Below are positions 6,081-15,019 of a stretch of DNA of 42,565 bases, piece after piece; positions within the stretch are counted from its first letter, which is position 1, and each line of letters opens with the position of its first letter. The translations under genes were made by a program, and so were the position numbers. The stretch spans positions 1 to 42,565 of the forward strand of contig NZ_VIRF01000040.1 of assembly GCF_008107685.1 (NCBI RefSeq), read 5' to 3'. The stretch comes from Novosphingobium sp. BW1 (GTDB lineage Bacteria; Pseudomonadota; Alphaproteobacteria; Sphingomonadales; Sphingomonadaceae). Below the pieces are notes generated by a model. That model had not been told where the DNA came from. It worked only from the letters and a program-made list of their open reading frames with translations, and ran no database searches.

Positions 6081-8774
6081 TTAACGGTCCTGGAGCCAGG
6101 CCGCGATCTGGGCACGCTGGCGCGGACGGTCGCGCAGGCGCACCTTAAGGCGGGCAAGCGCCTCGCTTACCGGCTTGGCCTGGTCCGCCGGGATCCCGGC
6201 GATGTAGTCCTCGAGCGTACCCACCATCTCGGGATTGGTGCTGGCGCGCACCAGACGCGCCTGGAAGCGCGCACGGCCCGAACTGGAGACCAGCGTTTCG
6301 ACCGCGTCTTCATGCCCGCGCACGAAGTTCCAGGCGAGGTCGGGGTGCACTCCGGCAACGGCCACGATCATCTGCGCGCCGCTGGTGGCATCGGGGGTGC
6401 CCGAAATGGCAAGGTCCAGCGTCTTGCGTGCCAGGTCCGCATCCTTCGCCTCGCCAAGCGCGGCGTAGTAAAGCTGCCGCTCGACGATGGAATTCGCCTT
6501 TTCGGCGAGCGACTTCATCAGGTCCCAGTCTTGGGGCGTCGCGTTCGCGGCGGCCACGGCCAGCCAGGTCGACTTGAGCGGGCCGTCCAACGCATCGGGA
6601 TTGGTGGCAAGCGCCTGGAACCGGCTGCGGGCCTCTGCCACGACGGCCGGATCGCCCATGCCTCCAAGGTCGCGGATGAGTTCGGCGCGAAGCGCGGTTG
6701 CGGTGAGGTCCTCGCTCTCACGCGGCTCGAAGCCGAGCGCGGCAAGGCGCGGCCCGTAGATCGCCGAAGCCAGGTCGCGCAGCTGTGCCTTGGCCCCGTC
6801 ATCTTCAAGGATTTCGTGGAGCGCGGCATAGAGGCTGGCAACATTGCCCGTCAGCACCGGATCGCTGTCGGCCGGAACCGCCGCGATGAAGTCCATGCCG
6901 ACCGCAAGGTCCTGGTAGCCCGCCATGGCCAGCGCGAGATTGTCACGCACGAGGCCGTACTGGTCGATGGCAGACAGGCCTGCGAAGCCATCGAGAACAC
7001 CGCCCAAAGCCTCCTTGCCATAAAGCGTGCGGTAGTATCCCAGCTGCCCCGAATTGACGAGAGCCGGGCCACAGCCTTCAATTGTCACCCGGTCGGTCTT
7101 GCCGGTCATCAGGTGCTGCACCGGCTCGTCTTCACCCGCGCTCAAGAGCAGCGGGATCGGCCAGGTCTGCGCGCTCGTGCCGCTCGTGTCCTCAAGCGAG
7201 AATTCGCCCTGGGCAAGCTCAAGCGTGGTCTTGCCCGCCGCGCATGTCGCCGAAGTCACCCGCACCAGCGGAACCCCGGGCTGCGTAGTGAAGGCCTGGG
7301 CGATACGGTTGATGTCCGTGCCGCCAGCCTGTTCAATCGCTTCCCACAGATCCTTGCTCTGCGTGTTCGAAAAGGCGTGCGCCTTCATGTAGCGGCGAAG
7401 ACCCTCGCGCCAGGTGTCAGGCCCGGCGTAGTGTTCGAGCATGGTGATGACCGCCTGGCCCTTCTGGTAGGTGATCCCGTCGAAGGCCTGCTCCATCTCG
7501 GCCACGGTGCGCACGTGCTGGACGACGGGGTGCGTGGTGGCGAGCGCGTCCTGCGACATCGCGCCCTCGCGCCCGTCGATCTGGCCCAGCAGCCAGTTCC
7601 ACTTCGGATTGAAGTGCGCGGTCGCCTTGGCGGCCATCCAGCTGGCGAACCCTTCGTTCAGCCACAGATCGTCCCACCAGCCCATGGTAACGAGATCGCC
7701 GAACCACTGGTGCGCCATCTCGTGCGCCTCGACGCTGTAGATGCCTTGCTTGAGCCCGGGGCTGGTCAGCTGGGGATCGAGCAGGAGGAGGCGCTGGAAG
7801 GTCATGATCGCGCCCCAGTTCTCCATCGCGCTGAAGAACTGCGAGGCACCCGGCGCGGTGACGTTGTCGAGCTTGGGCAGGGGAAAGCGCACGCCGAAGT
7901 AGTCGTCGAAGTAGGGCAGCAGCTCGGCCATCGAGTCGCGCGCGTACGTCATCTGCGCGCCCGTGCCCGTGGGCCCGACAATGCCGGTCTCGACCCCGTC
8001 GGCGGCCGTGATCGCCGAGCGTTCGAAATCACCGCTGGCAAAGAACAGCAGGTAGCTGCTCATGCGCGGCGTGGTGGCAAAGGTCACGCGCTTGGTGCCG
8101 TTGCCCAGGTCCTCGCTCTCGGCGACCGGCATGTTGCCGATGGCCATGTCCCCGGCAGGCACCACGGCGCTCAGATCGAAGGTCGCCTTGTAGCTGGGTT
8201 CATCGAAGCTGGGCACGAAGCGGCGTGCATCGGGGGCCTCGAACTGGGTGAAGAGGCCGCGCACGTCCTTGCCGGTGGCAGGATCGGGATAGTCGAGCGC
8301 GAAAAGCCCCGCAGCTTGCGTCCCGATGGGCCCGGTATAGGCGATATCAAGACGGTAGCGCCCGGCGGCAATCGTCTCGGGCGCGGCGAAGGTGAGGGTC
8401 TGCGCCTCGGCGTCGGCACTGGGCGCCAAGGTGATCGGCGCGCCGCCCTCCTTGGGCAGCAGCGTGGCCGTTGTGACGGTCAGCCCGTTGCCGTTGAGCG
8501 TGAGCGAGGGCGTGGCCTCGAACACCTGGAGGTCGATGCTCACGCTTGCCCCAAAGGAAAGCGAGGCCGCGTCGGGAACCAGTTGGATAGTGTAGTGCAG
8601 CGGGCGCGCGGTGCGCGGGAGGCTGCTCGGGATCGTCTCGGACAGCGGCGCGAGCTTCGCGTTCTCGGCCGAGATCGAGGGCATCGCAACATCGCGGGCC
8701 GAAGCGCTCTGGCAGAGCATGAAGGCTAGAACGGCGGTCGCCGTAGTGGCGCCTGCGCGAAGTTTGCGACGCAT
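6081..8774 (-). CDS. Exported M1-family zinc metallopeptidase (aminopeptidase N-like)
   Basis: Zinc aminopeptidase that removes N-terminal residues from peptides, here predicted to act in the periplasm or outside. A signal peptide covers about residues 1-26 (ATTATAVLAFMLCQSASA). The N-terminal beta domain is at about 55-250. The catalytic domain carries the exopeptidase motif SAMENWG (315-321, a GAMEN variant with Ser for Gly), the zinc site HEMAHQWFGD (His351, Glu352, His355) and the third ligand in NEGFAS (Glu374). An ERAP1-like helical C-terminal domain fills about 560-890. Length 897 is normal for the family. AGGAG lies 9 bases before the ATG. The gene stands alone, divergent from the Fic gene and convergent with the MscS gene. 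Confidence 0.93.
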   Translation of the reverse strand: MRRKLRAGATTATAVLAFMLCQSASARDVAMPSISAENAKLAPLSETIPSSLPRTARPLHYTIQLVPDAASLSFGASVSIDLQVFEATPSLTLNGNGLTVTTATLLPKEGGAPITLAPSADAEAQTLTFAAPETIAAGRYRLDIAYTGPIGTQAAGLFALDYPDPATGKDVRGLFTQFEAPDARRFVPSFDEPSYKATFDLSAVVPAGDMAIGNMPVAESEDLGNGTKRVTFATTPRMSSYLLFFASGDFERSAITAADGVETGIVGPTGTGAQMTYARDSMAELLPYFDDYFGVRFPLPKLDNVTAPGASQFFSAMENWGAIMTFQRLLLLDPQLTSPGLKQGIYSVEAHEMAHQWFGDLVTMGWWDDLWLNEGFASWMAAKATAHFNPKWNWLLGQIDGREGAMSQDALATTHPVVQHVRTVAEMEQAFDGITYQKGQAVITMLEHYAGPDTWREGLRRYMKAHAFSNTQSKDLWEAIEQAGGTDINRIAQAFTTQPGVPLVRVTSATCAAGKTTLELAQGEFSLEDTSGTSAQTWPIPLLLSAGEDEPVQHLMTGKTDRVTIEGCGPALVNSGQLGYYRTLYGKEALGGVLDGFAGLSAIDQYGLVRDNLALAMAGYQDLAVGMDFIAAVPADSDPVLTGNVASLYAALHEILEDDGAKAQLRDLASAIYGPRLAALGFEPRESEDLTATALRAELIRDLGGMGDPAVVAEARSRFQALATNPDALDGPLKSTWLAVAAANATPQDWDLMKSLAEKANSIVERQLYYAALGEAKDADLARKTLDLAISGTPDATSGAQMIVAVAGVHPDLAWNFVRGHEDAVETLVSSSGRARFQARLVRASTNPEMVGTLEDYIAGIPADQAKPVSEALARLKVRLRDRPRQRAQIAAWLQDR

Positions 8775-8931
8775 GATTGATGTCTCCTGGCATGCGGGGG
8801 AAGGGGATGGACATGAGCGTAAAGGGAATTTTCATTCGTCGCCAGCCCCGAAGATTACGCGCCTGAGGAAGGACCTTGCGCAGCTTGCTGAAATCGGGCG
8901 CATTTCGGGTCGCCCGTATTGGCAGCTATGA

Positions 8932-8960
8932 TTGATAACCTGCATCCTATAAATCATATT
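8932..8960 (+). promoter_or_regulatory. Possible promoter of the Fic gene with imperfect dyad
   Basis: TTGATA (8932-8937) and CATATT (8955-8960) are separated by 17 bases in a locally AT-rich stretch, a plausible sigma-70 type promoter about 40 bases ahead of the Fic start. An imperfect dyad follows: ATCATATTAT (8953-8962) against ATAATGAT (8968-8975) with a two-base bulge, which could be an operator overlapping the start site. Alternative -10 assignments are possible because the stretch is so AT-rich. Confidence 0.35.
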
Positions 8961-8980
8961 ATCTTGAATAATGATCTATA

Positions 8981-8995
8981 GAAGGCCATTCCTTC
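8981..8995 (+). promoter_or_regulatory. Hairpin enclosing the only SD-like sequence of the Fic gene
   Basis: GAAGG (8981-8985) is the nearest Shine-Dalgarno-like sequence to ATG 9000 and pairs exactly with CCTTC (8991-8995) across a five-base loop. If it forms, translation of the Fic protein would be held low. The stem is only 5 bp, so this is a weak call. Confidence 0.25.
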
Positions 8996-8999
8996 GATC

Positions 9000-10109
9000 A
9001 TGCACTGGAATTGGCAACAGCCCGACTGGCCCGACTTCACCTACGATCCCGCCGCGCTGCGCGAGGAGGAGGACAGGTTCCTCAAGGGGGCGGGCGTGGT
9101 TGTCGGTGCCATGACCCATCTCGCCCCGCAGGACCGCGAGCAGCTGACCATCGCGATGATCGCGCAGGAGGCGGTCGACAGCTCGGCCATCGAGGGCGAA
9201 GTGCTCGACCGGGCGAGCGTGCAGTCCTCGGTGGCCCGGCACCTGGGCATCAAGGCCGACACCCGCAGGGCCAATGCCGCCGAGGCCGGGGCCGCCGAAC
9301 TCATGGCCGATCTCTATCGCACCTACGCCGAACCGCTGAGCGAGGCGATGCTGCTACGCTGGCACGCCATGCTCATGAATGGACGCCGCGACCTGCACGC
9401 TATTGGCAGCTACCGCCGCCACGCCGATCCGATGCAGATCGTCTCGGGCGCGCTGCATGCGCCCAAGATCCATTTCGAGGCGCCGCCCTCCGCGCAGGTT
9501 CCCGGCGAGATGGGCCGGCTCATCGTCTGGTTCAACGAGACTGCGCCGGCAGGCTCTGCGCGCAAGGGCGCCCTGACGCGTGCAGGACTCGTCCATCTCT
9601 GGTTCGAATCGATCCACCCCTTTGAGGACGGCAATGGCCGCATCGGCCGGGCGCTCGCGGAGAAGGCGCTGGCGCAATCGCTCGATGCGCCGGCCATCAC
9701 CGCGCTTGCCGAAACCATCCAGCGCCGCCGCAAGGCCTATTACGAAGAGCTGCACCGCGCGAGCCGCTCCAACGCGGTGGATGCCTGGCTGGCCTGGTTC
9801 GCCGACACGGCGCTTGCCGCACAGGCGCGAAGCCGGGATCACGTCACTTTCCTGATCGCCAAGACGCGCCTGTTCGACCGCCTGCGCGGCGCGATCAATG
9901 AACGGCAGGAAAAGGCCTTGCTGCGTATGTTTGCGCAGGGCCCCGATGGCTTCGAGGGAGGCCTCAGCGCGGCGAACTACCGCACGATCACAGGCGCACT
10001 CTCCGCCACCGCGACCCGTGACCTTGCCGAACTTGTCGCATTGGGCGCCCTGCGCCGGGAAGGGGAGCTGCGCTACACCCGCTATTATTTGGCTCTCGGT
10101 GGGTCATAG
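9000..10109 (+). CDS. Fic family protein with N-terminal DUF4172 and inhibitory motif
   Basis: Predicted AMP-transferase (or related nucleotidyl transferase) that modifies hydroxyls on target proteins. Residues 1-80 match the DUF4172 region found before many Fic domains (MHWNWQQPDWPDFTYD). Within it SSAIEGE (61-67) fits the inhibitory (S/T)xxxE(G/N) helix of class II Fic proteins, which carry their own antitoxin helix at the N-terminus. The catalytic loop HPFEDGNGRIGR (206-217) is complete: His for base, Asn-Gly-Arg for ATP phosphates. The C-terminal 80 residues look like a winged-helix segment (ALLRMFAQGP through LRREGELRYTRYY). There is no neighbouring antitoxin gene, as expected for class II. 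The flanks on both sides are markedly AT-rich compared with the neighbours. Confidence 0.93.
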   Translation: MHWNWQQPDWPDFTYDPAALREEEDRFLKGAGVVVGAMTHLAPQDREQLTIAMIAQEAVDSSAIEGEVLDRASVQSSVARHLGIKADTRRANAAEAGAAELMADLYRTYAEPLSEAMLLRWHAMLMNGRRDLHAIGSYRRHADPMQIVSGALHAPKIHFEAPPSAQVPGEMGRLIVWFNETAPAGSARKGALTRAGLVHLWFESIHPFEDGNGRIGRALAEKALAQSLDAPAITALAETIQRRRKAYYEELHRASRSNAVDAWLAWFADTALAAQARSRDHVTFLIAKTRLFDRLRGAINERQEKALLRMFAQGPDGFEGGLSAANYRTITGALSATATRDLAELVALGALRREGELRYTRYYLALGGS

Positions 10110-10231
10110 TCTTTAAGCGATAATATTTGTTATGTTAAATTTGTGGCGGCGTCGACCTGACGGCCTATGATCAATCGGCTGCCGCTCGGCGGCGCCCAGA
10201 CCTCATAGCCTGAAAGGCACCAGACGGAACC

Positions 10232-11095
10232 TCAATCCAGCAGGTTCTTCAGGTAGCGCCCATAATCCGACTTGCCGAGCTTCGCGATTGCCGCTTCCAG
10301 CTCCACCGCGCCGATAAAGCCCTTGCGGAACGCGATTTCCTCAGGCGCCGCGATCTTGAAGCCCTGCCGCTTTTCGAGCACACGCACGAAATCCGCCGCA
10401 TCCAGCAGACTGTCGGGCGTACCGGTGTCGAGCCAGGCGTAACCGCGGCCCATGATCTCGACCGCAAGCTCGCCGCGTTCGAGGTAGGCCTTGTTGACGT
10501 CGGTGATTTCGAGTTCACCGCGCGCCGAGGGTTTGAGGTTGGCGGCGATGTCGACGACCTGGGCGTCGTAGAAATAGAGGCCCGTGACCGCCCAGTTGCT
10601 CTTGGGGACGGCAGGCTTTTCCTCGATCGAAAGCGCCCGCATCTCGGTGTCGAAATCGACCACGCCGTAGCGTTCAGGATCGGTCACATGATAGGCAAAG
10701 ACGCTGGCGCCGACCGTCTTTTCCTGCGCGTTGGCCATAATTTCGGGCAGGCCGTGGCCGTAAAAGATATTGTCGCCCAGGATCAGTGCAGAGGGCTGCC
10801 CAGCAACGAAGTCGGCGCCTATGACATAGGCCTGCGCGAGCCCGTCGGGGCTCGGCTGTTCGGCGTATTCCAGCGACATGCCCCACTGCGAACCGTCGCC
10901 CAGCAGTTCGCGAAAGGCGGGCAGGTCGCGCGGGGTGGAGATGATCAGCACCTTGCGGATACCCGCGAGCATAAGCGTGCTCAGCGGATAGTAGATCATC
11001 GGCTTGTCGTAGACCGGCATGATCTGCTTCGAGGACGCCAGTGTCATCGGGTAGAGACGCGTGCCGGAACCTCCGGCCAGAATGATACCTTTCAT
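10232..11095 (-). CDS. rfbA: Glucose-1-phosphate thymidylyltransferase
   Basis: First step of dTDP-L-rhamnose synthesis: glucose-1-phosphate plus dTTP gives dTDP-glucose and pyrophosphate. The N-terminus has the nucleotidyltransferase signature [12 protein letters not shown] (residues 7-18) and [16 protein letters not shown]; later GDNIFYG and [12 protein letters not shown] match RfbA/RmlA closely. Length 287 is typical. A GGAAGG ribosome binding site precedes the ATG. It is the last gene of the minus-strand unit wza-like, rfbC, rfbB, rfbD, rfbA, 47 bases behind rfbD. It is convergent with the Fic gene, and no convincing terminator is visible in the 122-base gap. Confidence 0.96.
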   Translation of the reverse strand: MKGIILAGGSGTRLYPMTLASSKQIMPVYDKPMIYYPLSTLMLAGIRKVLIISTPRDLPAFRELLGDGSQWGMSLEYAEQPSPDGLAQAYVIGADFVAGQPSALILGDNIFYGHGLPEIMANAQEKTVGASVFAYHVTDPERYGVVDFDTEMRALSIEEKPAVPKSNWAVTGLYFYDAQVVDIAANLKPSARGELEITDVNKAYLERGELAVEIMGRGYAWLDTGTPDSLLDAADFVRVLEKRQGFKIAAPEEIAFRKGFIGAVELEAAIAKLGKSDYGRYLKNLLD

Positions 11096-11142
11096 GGGGT
11101 AACCTTCCCGAACTTGGTCATTTTCTAAAATCCAGGGCCAGC

Positions 11143-12033
11143 TCAGTCAGCCTCGGCCAGAAGCCGGACGACGATCGGACCGAGCGCATCGCGCCAGGCG
11201 GGCAAGGCCACGCCATGGGTCCGCGCGAGCTTGCCGCAGTCGAGCCGCGAATTGGCAGGACGGCGTGCGGGCGTGGGGTAGTCCGCCGTGGTGATGGCAT
11301 TCACGTGCGCCGCAGGCCCACCATGGCGCGCGCTCGCCGCGAAAATAGCCTCGGCGAATTCGGCCCAGCTGGCCTCGCCTGCGGCGGTCATATGAAACAC
11401 GCCTCGCAAGGCGGGATCGCTGTCGGCGATCAGGTTCTCGGCCACCTTGAGCACGCCATCGGCAATGTCGAGCGCGCTCGTCGGGTTGCCGCGCTGGTCG
11501 CCCACCACGCCCAGCGTATCGCGGGTCTGGGCAAGGCGCAGCATCGTCTTCACGAAATTGGCGCCAAAGGGGCTGTAAACCCAAGCCGTGCGCAGGATCG
11601 CGCTGTTGCCCGCATGGGCCGCCAGAACGGCGTGCTCACCTGCCAGCTTCGAGGCACCATAGACGCCCGTTGGCCCGGTCGCATCGTCCTCGGTCCAGGC
11701 ACGTTCGCCCGTGCCGTCGAAGACGTAATCGGTGGAGAGGTGGACCAGCGGCACGCCGAGCCTCTCAGCCACGGCTGCGATGGCCCCGGCTCCCCGCGCG
11801 TTCACGGTATCGGCCAGATCGGGCTCGCTCTCGGCCTTGTCGACCGCCGTATAGGCCGCCGCCGACACGATCACGTCGGGCGTTGCAGCTTCCAGCGCCG
11901 CTGCGATGGAAGCGGTGTCGGTGAGGTCAAGTTCCGGCCGCCCGAGCGCGAGGATCTCATGCCCGCGCGCCGGTGCGCGCTCGATCAGGCTGGTGACCAC
12001 CTGCCCGGTCTTGCCGGTAACCGCGATTTTCAT
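11143..12033 (-). CDS. rfbD: dTDP-4-dehydrorhamnose reductase
   Basis: Last step of dTDP-L-rhamnose synthesis: NAD(P)H-dependent reduction of dTDP-4-keto-L-rhamnose. This is an SDR-type Rossmann protein with the RmlD-style nucleotide motif TGKTGQV at the very N-terminus ([12 protein letters not shown]), STDYVFDG, and the catalytic Tyr-x3-Lys in YGASKLAGE. The start at 12033 is chosen because it begins exactly at the Rossmann strand and overlaps the rfbB stop (ATGA, 12030-12033), a sign of translational coupling; the frame extending upstream to 12111 runs inside rfbB. Length 296 is typical. Confidence 0.95.
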   Translation of the reverse strand: MKIAVTGKTGQVVTSLIERAPARGHEILALGRPELDLTDTASIAAALEAATPDVIVSAAAYTAVDKAESEPDLADTVNARGAGAIAAVAERLGVPLVHLSTDYVFDGTGERAWTEDDATGPTGVYGASKLAGEHAVLAAHAGNSAILRTAWVYSPFGANFVKTMLRLAQTRDTLGVVGDQRGNPTSALDIADGVLKVAENLIADSDPALRGVFHMTAAGEASWAEFAEAIFAASARHGGPAAHVNAITTADYPTPARRPANSRLDCGKLARTHGVALPAWRDALGPIVVRLLAEAD

Positions 12034-13097
12034 GCTGTTTCCTTGCCTTCGGCCAGCTTCAGCCCGAGACGCGCGCCATCGTAGCGTGCGCGCAAAGGCG
12101 CCCACCACCACTCGTTCTCAAGGTACCAGCGCACCGTCCTGGCGATGCCGCTGTCGAAGTTTTCCTGCGCCTTCCAGCCCAGTTCGTCCTCCAGCTTGCT
12201 GGCGTCGATCGCGTAGCGCGCGTCGTGCCCGGGACGGTCGGCGACGAATTCGATGAGATTTTCACGTGGGCTGTCGGTGGGCACCAGCGTATCGAGTTCG
12301 CGGCAGATCGTGCGCACCACGTCGATGTTGCGGCGCTCGTTGCGCCCGCCCACATTGTACGTCTCGCCCACCCGCCCCGTCGCGATGATGACATCAAGTG
12401 CGCGGGCATGGTCTTCCACGAAGAGCCAGTCGCGCACGTTCTCACCCTTGCCGTAGACCGGCAGGGGCTTGCCTGCCAGTGCGTTGAGAATCGTAAGCGG
12501 GATGAGCTTCTCGGGAAAATGGTAGGGCCCGTAGTTGTTCGAGCAGTTCGAAACCACCACCGGCAAGCCGTAGGTGCGCTCCCAGGCCTTGGCGAGGTGG
12601 TCCGAGGCGGCCTTCGAGGCCGAATAGGGCGAACTGGGATCGTAGGGCGTGGTCTCGGTGAAAAGGCCCTCATCGCCCAGCGACCCGTAAACCTCGTCGG
12701 TGGAAACGTGCAGGAAGCGGAAGGCCTCCTTCGCTTCGCCTTCCAGCGTGCTCCAGTAGGTCCGCGCCGCCTCCAGCAGCGTGAAGGTGCCCACCACGTT
12801 GGTGTGGATGAAGTCGGCAGCCCCGGTGATCGAGCGATCGACATGGCTTTCGGCCGCCAGGTGCATGATGCGCTGGGGCTGGAACTCGCCGATGGCCGCG
12901 TCCATGGCCGCGCGGTCGCGGATATCGGCTTTGAGGAAGCGGTGCCGTGCGTTGCCTTCGACTTCCTTGAGCGAAGCTTCGCAGCCCGCGTAGGTCAGCG
13001 CATCGATGGTAAGGACCTCGTAGCCCTTCTCCAGAACGAGATGGCGCACCAGAGCCGAGCCGATGAAACCGGCGCCCCCGGTCACGATAACGCGCAT
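12030..13097 (-). CDS. rfbB: dTDP-glucose 4,6-dehydratase
   Basis: Second step of dTDP-rhamnose synthesis, making dTDP-4-keto-6-deoxyglucose with bound NAD. Extended SDR protein with [15 protein letters not shown] at residues 7-21, [10 protein letters not shown], the catalytic [10 protein letters not shown] segment (Asp-Glu pair) and [11 protein letters not shown] containing the Tyr-x3-Lys. [18 protein letters not shown] is characteristic of RmlB. Length 355 is typical. It starts 4 bases after rfbC and overlaps rfbD by 4 bases, so the three are clearly one transcript. Confidence 0.96.
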   Translation of the reverse strand: MRVIVTGGAGFIGSALVRHLVLEKGYEVLTIDALTYAGCEASLKEVEGNARHRFLKADIRDRAAMDAAIGEFQPQRIMHLAAESHVDRSITGAADFIHTNVVGTFTLLEAARTYWSTLEGEAKEAFRFLHVSTDEVYGSLGDEGLFTETTPYDPSSPYSASKAASDHLAKAWERTYGLPVVVSNCSNNYGPYHFPEKLIPLTILNALAGKPLPVYGKGENVRDWLFVEDHARALDVIIATGRVGETYNVGGRNERRNIDVVRTICRELDTLVPTDSPRENLIEFVADRPGHDARYAIDASKLEDELGWKAQENFDSGIARTVRWYLENEWWWAPLRARYDGARLGLKLAEGKETA

Positions 13098-13101
13098 GGG
13101 T

Positions 13102-13668
13102 TCAGGCTCCTTCGTACTGAAAATAGGCCGGCAGGTCCGCCAGCGAGGGCTGAACCCGGTCCTTGCCCGAAAGCGTCTCGCGGTCGGCTACGTCGGGCCA
13201 GGCGATAGCGATCTCGGGGTCGTCGAAGGCGAGGCCCTTGTCGCATTCGGCGCTGTAGTAGCCGGTCACCTTGTAGCAGATCACCGTGTCGGGCTCGAGC
13301 GAACAGAAGCCGTGGGCAAAGCCGGGCGGCACCCACAGCTGCTTGCCGTTCTGCGGGGTGAGCGTCTCTCCCACCCACTGGCCATAGGTGGGCGAGCCCA
13401 CGCGGATGTCCACGGCCACATCGAAGAGCGATCCCGCCGTGCAGCGCACCAGCTTGCCCTGCACGTGCGGCGCGCTCTGGAAGTGGAGCCCGCGCAGCGT
13501 ACCCGCCTTCGCGCTTAGCGATTCGTTGTCCTGGACAAAGACATGCTCACCGCAATTCTGCGCAAAGATATCCGCGCGGAACGTCTCCGCGAAATAGCCA
13601 CGCTCGTCCCCGATGTGGCGGGGCGTGAACAGCTTAACATCGGCAATATCGAGGGACTGTACCTGCAT
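13102..13668 (-). CDS. rfbC: dTDP-4-dehydrorhamnose 3,5-epimerase
   Basis: Third enzyme of the dTDP-L-rhamnose pathway; it epimerises C3 and C5 of the 4-keto sugar. It is a cupin-type protein with the RmlC hallmarks [15 protein letters not shown] residues near 25-35 ([13 protein letters not shown]), [35 protein letters not shown], and [13 protein letters not shown] 13668 ([12 protein letters not shown]) is chosen over the TTG at 13698; length 188 is then typical. It lies 44 bases downstream of the polysaccharide export lipoprotein gene and 4 bases upstream of rfbB. Confidence 0.95.
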   Translation of the reverse strand: MQVQSLDIADVKLFTPRHIGDERGYFAETFRADIFAQNCGEHVFVQDNESLSAKAGTLRGLHFQSAPHVQGKLVRCTAGSLFDVAVDIRVGSPTYGQWVGETLTPQNGKQLWVPPGFAHGFCSLEPDTVICYKVTGYYSAECDKGLAFDDPEIAIAWPDVADRETLSGKDRVQPSLADLPAYFQYEGA

Positions 13669-13712
13669 AGAAGTCGTATCGAACCTTTCGAAGCACAAAT
13701 GGCTAGCCTGAC

Positions 13713-14843
13713 TTAGTTGCCGAGGGTGTTCGCCAGACTGGTAACGGTGACAACCGGCGCGAACAACTGACTGATCATCTGAATCAAAGCGCGGGGCTGG
13801 TTGGCTTCGGCATTGCCGAAATACAGAATGTCATCGTCGCGCAGGGCGAATTGCTGGGCGAGGAAATAGGTCGGCGTCTTCATCATGTTGAAGTGATAGA
13901 CGACAGGATCGCTGCCATCTGGCCCGTTGAAGCGCAGCAGGAAGACTGCGGCGGGATCCGCCGTGCTGCGGTCCGGACCGCCCGCATTGGCGACCGCTTC
14001 CATCACCGTCATCGTATCACGCGTGAACGGGAACTGCTGCACCCGCCCCGAAGCGCCCATGACCGAGTACATCATCGGCTCTGTCAGCACTGTCAGCCGA
14101 TCCCCCGGATAGGCCTTGAGGTCCTGGTAGGCACCGGCCATGACCTTGCTCAGACGAATGCGCGCCTCGTTGCTCCCGCGCTTGACGCGCACCACGAGAT
14201 CCTTGGCCTGCCCGCGATAGCCACCGGCCAGCGCAATGACATCGGACATGCTCTCCTGGTTGGTGTCGAGGACGAGCCGTCCCGGCCGCGCGACCTCTCC
14301 AGCCACGATCACCGAATTGGTGATGATCTGCTGGCGGTTGACCAGCACCTGGGGGTTCTGCGAAAGGTTCGCCAGAGCCTTGCGGATCTGTTCCTGCACT
14401 TCGGCAACCGACTTGCCCACGACATGCAGGGTTCCGGCGTAGGGGATCATGATATCCCCATCATCATTGACGCGGTTCGCCGGCAGGGTCTGCATCTTGA
14501 CGGCCGGATCGAAGCTGCCGGTCAGCTCGGACGACGCGCCGCTGCTGCCGAACAGCGGAACCCCGGCTTCGTAGATGCTGATTGCCAGGACATCGCCCGG
14601 GCCTATCATGTCGGTTGGGGGCGCCTGGCGGCTCGGCAACTGCCATTGCACGGGCGCGAGGGCGGGCGGCACGGTTTCCGCGCTATCCACCTCGACGAGG
14701 CGGATCTGCGGGCCGCTCGCGGCTTCCTGCAAGTCCTCGATGGATTCCTGCACCTGGCTGCCGGTCGGGCCACTGCGCGGCAATGTTGTGCATCCTCCCA
14801 GTATGGCGAGGGAGAAAACCATCAAGATATGTCTGAATTCCAT
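13713..14843 (-). CDS. Outer-membrane polysaccharide export lipoprotein (Wza/KpsD-like)
   Basis: Predicted OPX protein forming the outer-membrane exit for capsular polysaccharide. A signal peptide ends in lipobox LGGC (Cys18, followed by TTLPRSG). The poly-export domain is at about 80-170 (MIGPGDVLAISIYEAG, GDIMIPYAGTLHVVGKSVAEVQEQI). SLBB-type repeats follow at about 180-330 (VIVAGEVARPGRLVLD, YSVMGASGRVQQFPF). Length 376 resembles Wza-class proteins. It heads the rhamnose operon and is divergent from a GT2 gene. On the minus strand TATAAC (plus-strand 14864-14869) about 20 bases before the ATG is a plausible -10 element. It would pair functionally with KpsE and KpsMT encoded at 21682-24304. 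Confidence 0.92.
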   Translation of the reverse strand: MEFRHILMVFSLAILGGCTTLPRSGPTGSQVQESIEDLQEAASGPQIRLVEVDSAETVPPALAPVQWQLPSRQAPPTDMIGPGDVLAISIYEAGVPLFGSSGASSELTGSFDPAVKMQTLPANRVNDDGDIMIPYAGTLHVVGKSVAEVQEQIRKALANLSQNPQVLVNRQQIITNSVIVAGEVARPGRLVLDTNQESMSDVIALAGGYRGQAKDLVVRVKRGSNEARIRLSKVMAGAYQDLKAYPGDRLTVLTEPMMYSVMGASGRVQQFPFTRDTMTVMEAVANAGGPDRSTADPAAVFLLRFNGPDGSDPVVYHFNMMKTPTYFLAQQFALRDDDILYFGNAEANQPRALIQMISQLFAPVVTVTSLANTLGN

Positions 14844-14863
14844 GCGTAAACGCGTGCCAATCT

Positions 14864-14869
14864 GTTATA
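14864..14869 (-). promoter_or_regulatory. Possible -10 element for the export-rhamnose operon
   Basis: Read on the minus strand, TATAAC lies about 20 bases upstream of the ATG of the export lipoprotein gene. No good -35 sequence is found at 17 bases, so only the -10 is suggested. A GGATCGATCC palindrome adjoins it at 14870-14879. Confidence 0.25.
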
Positions 14870-15019
14870 GGATCGATCCACCTAACGAATAACCTTGGGC
14901 AGGCCTAGCCCGAAGTGTCGTCCATTCCCAGTCGGGCGCCATCTCGGGTACTGTCAAGGCGACCCCCGCAAGACGCCCCCCGAAGATCCGGGGGACTTGC
15001 CAGCTGCGATACGACACCT

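Noticed and set aside
6312..8729. An 805-codon open frame on the plus strand opposite the M1 peptidase gene
   Set aside because: It is the antisense shadow of a well-motified enzyme in GC-rich DNA, is rich in Arg/Gly/His with no family pattern, and lacks a ribosome binding site.
8611..8931. A plus-strand open frame across the M1 start ending LAEIGRISGRPYWQL
   Set aside because: Overlaps the M1 signal-peptide region antisense; the last third has some coding-like look but no start or homology I can name.
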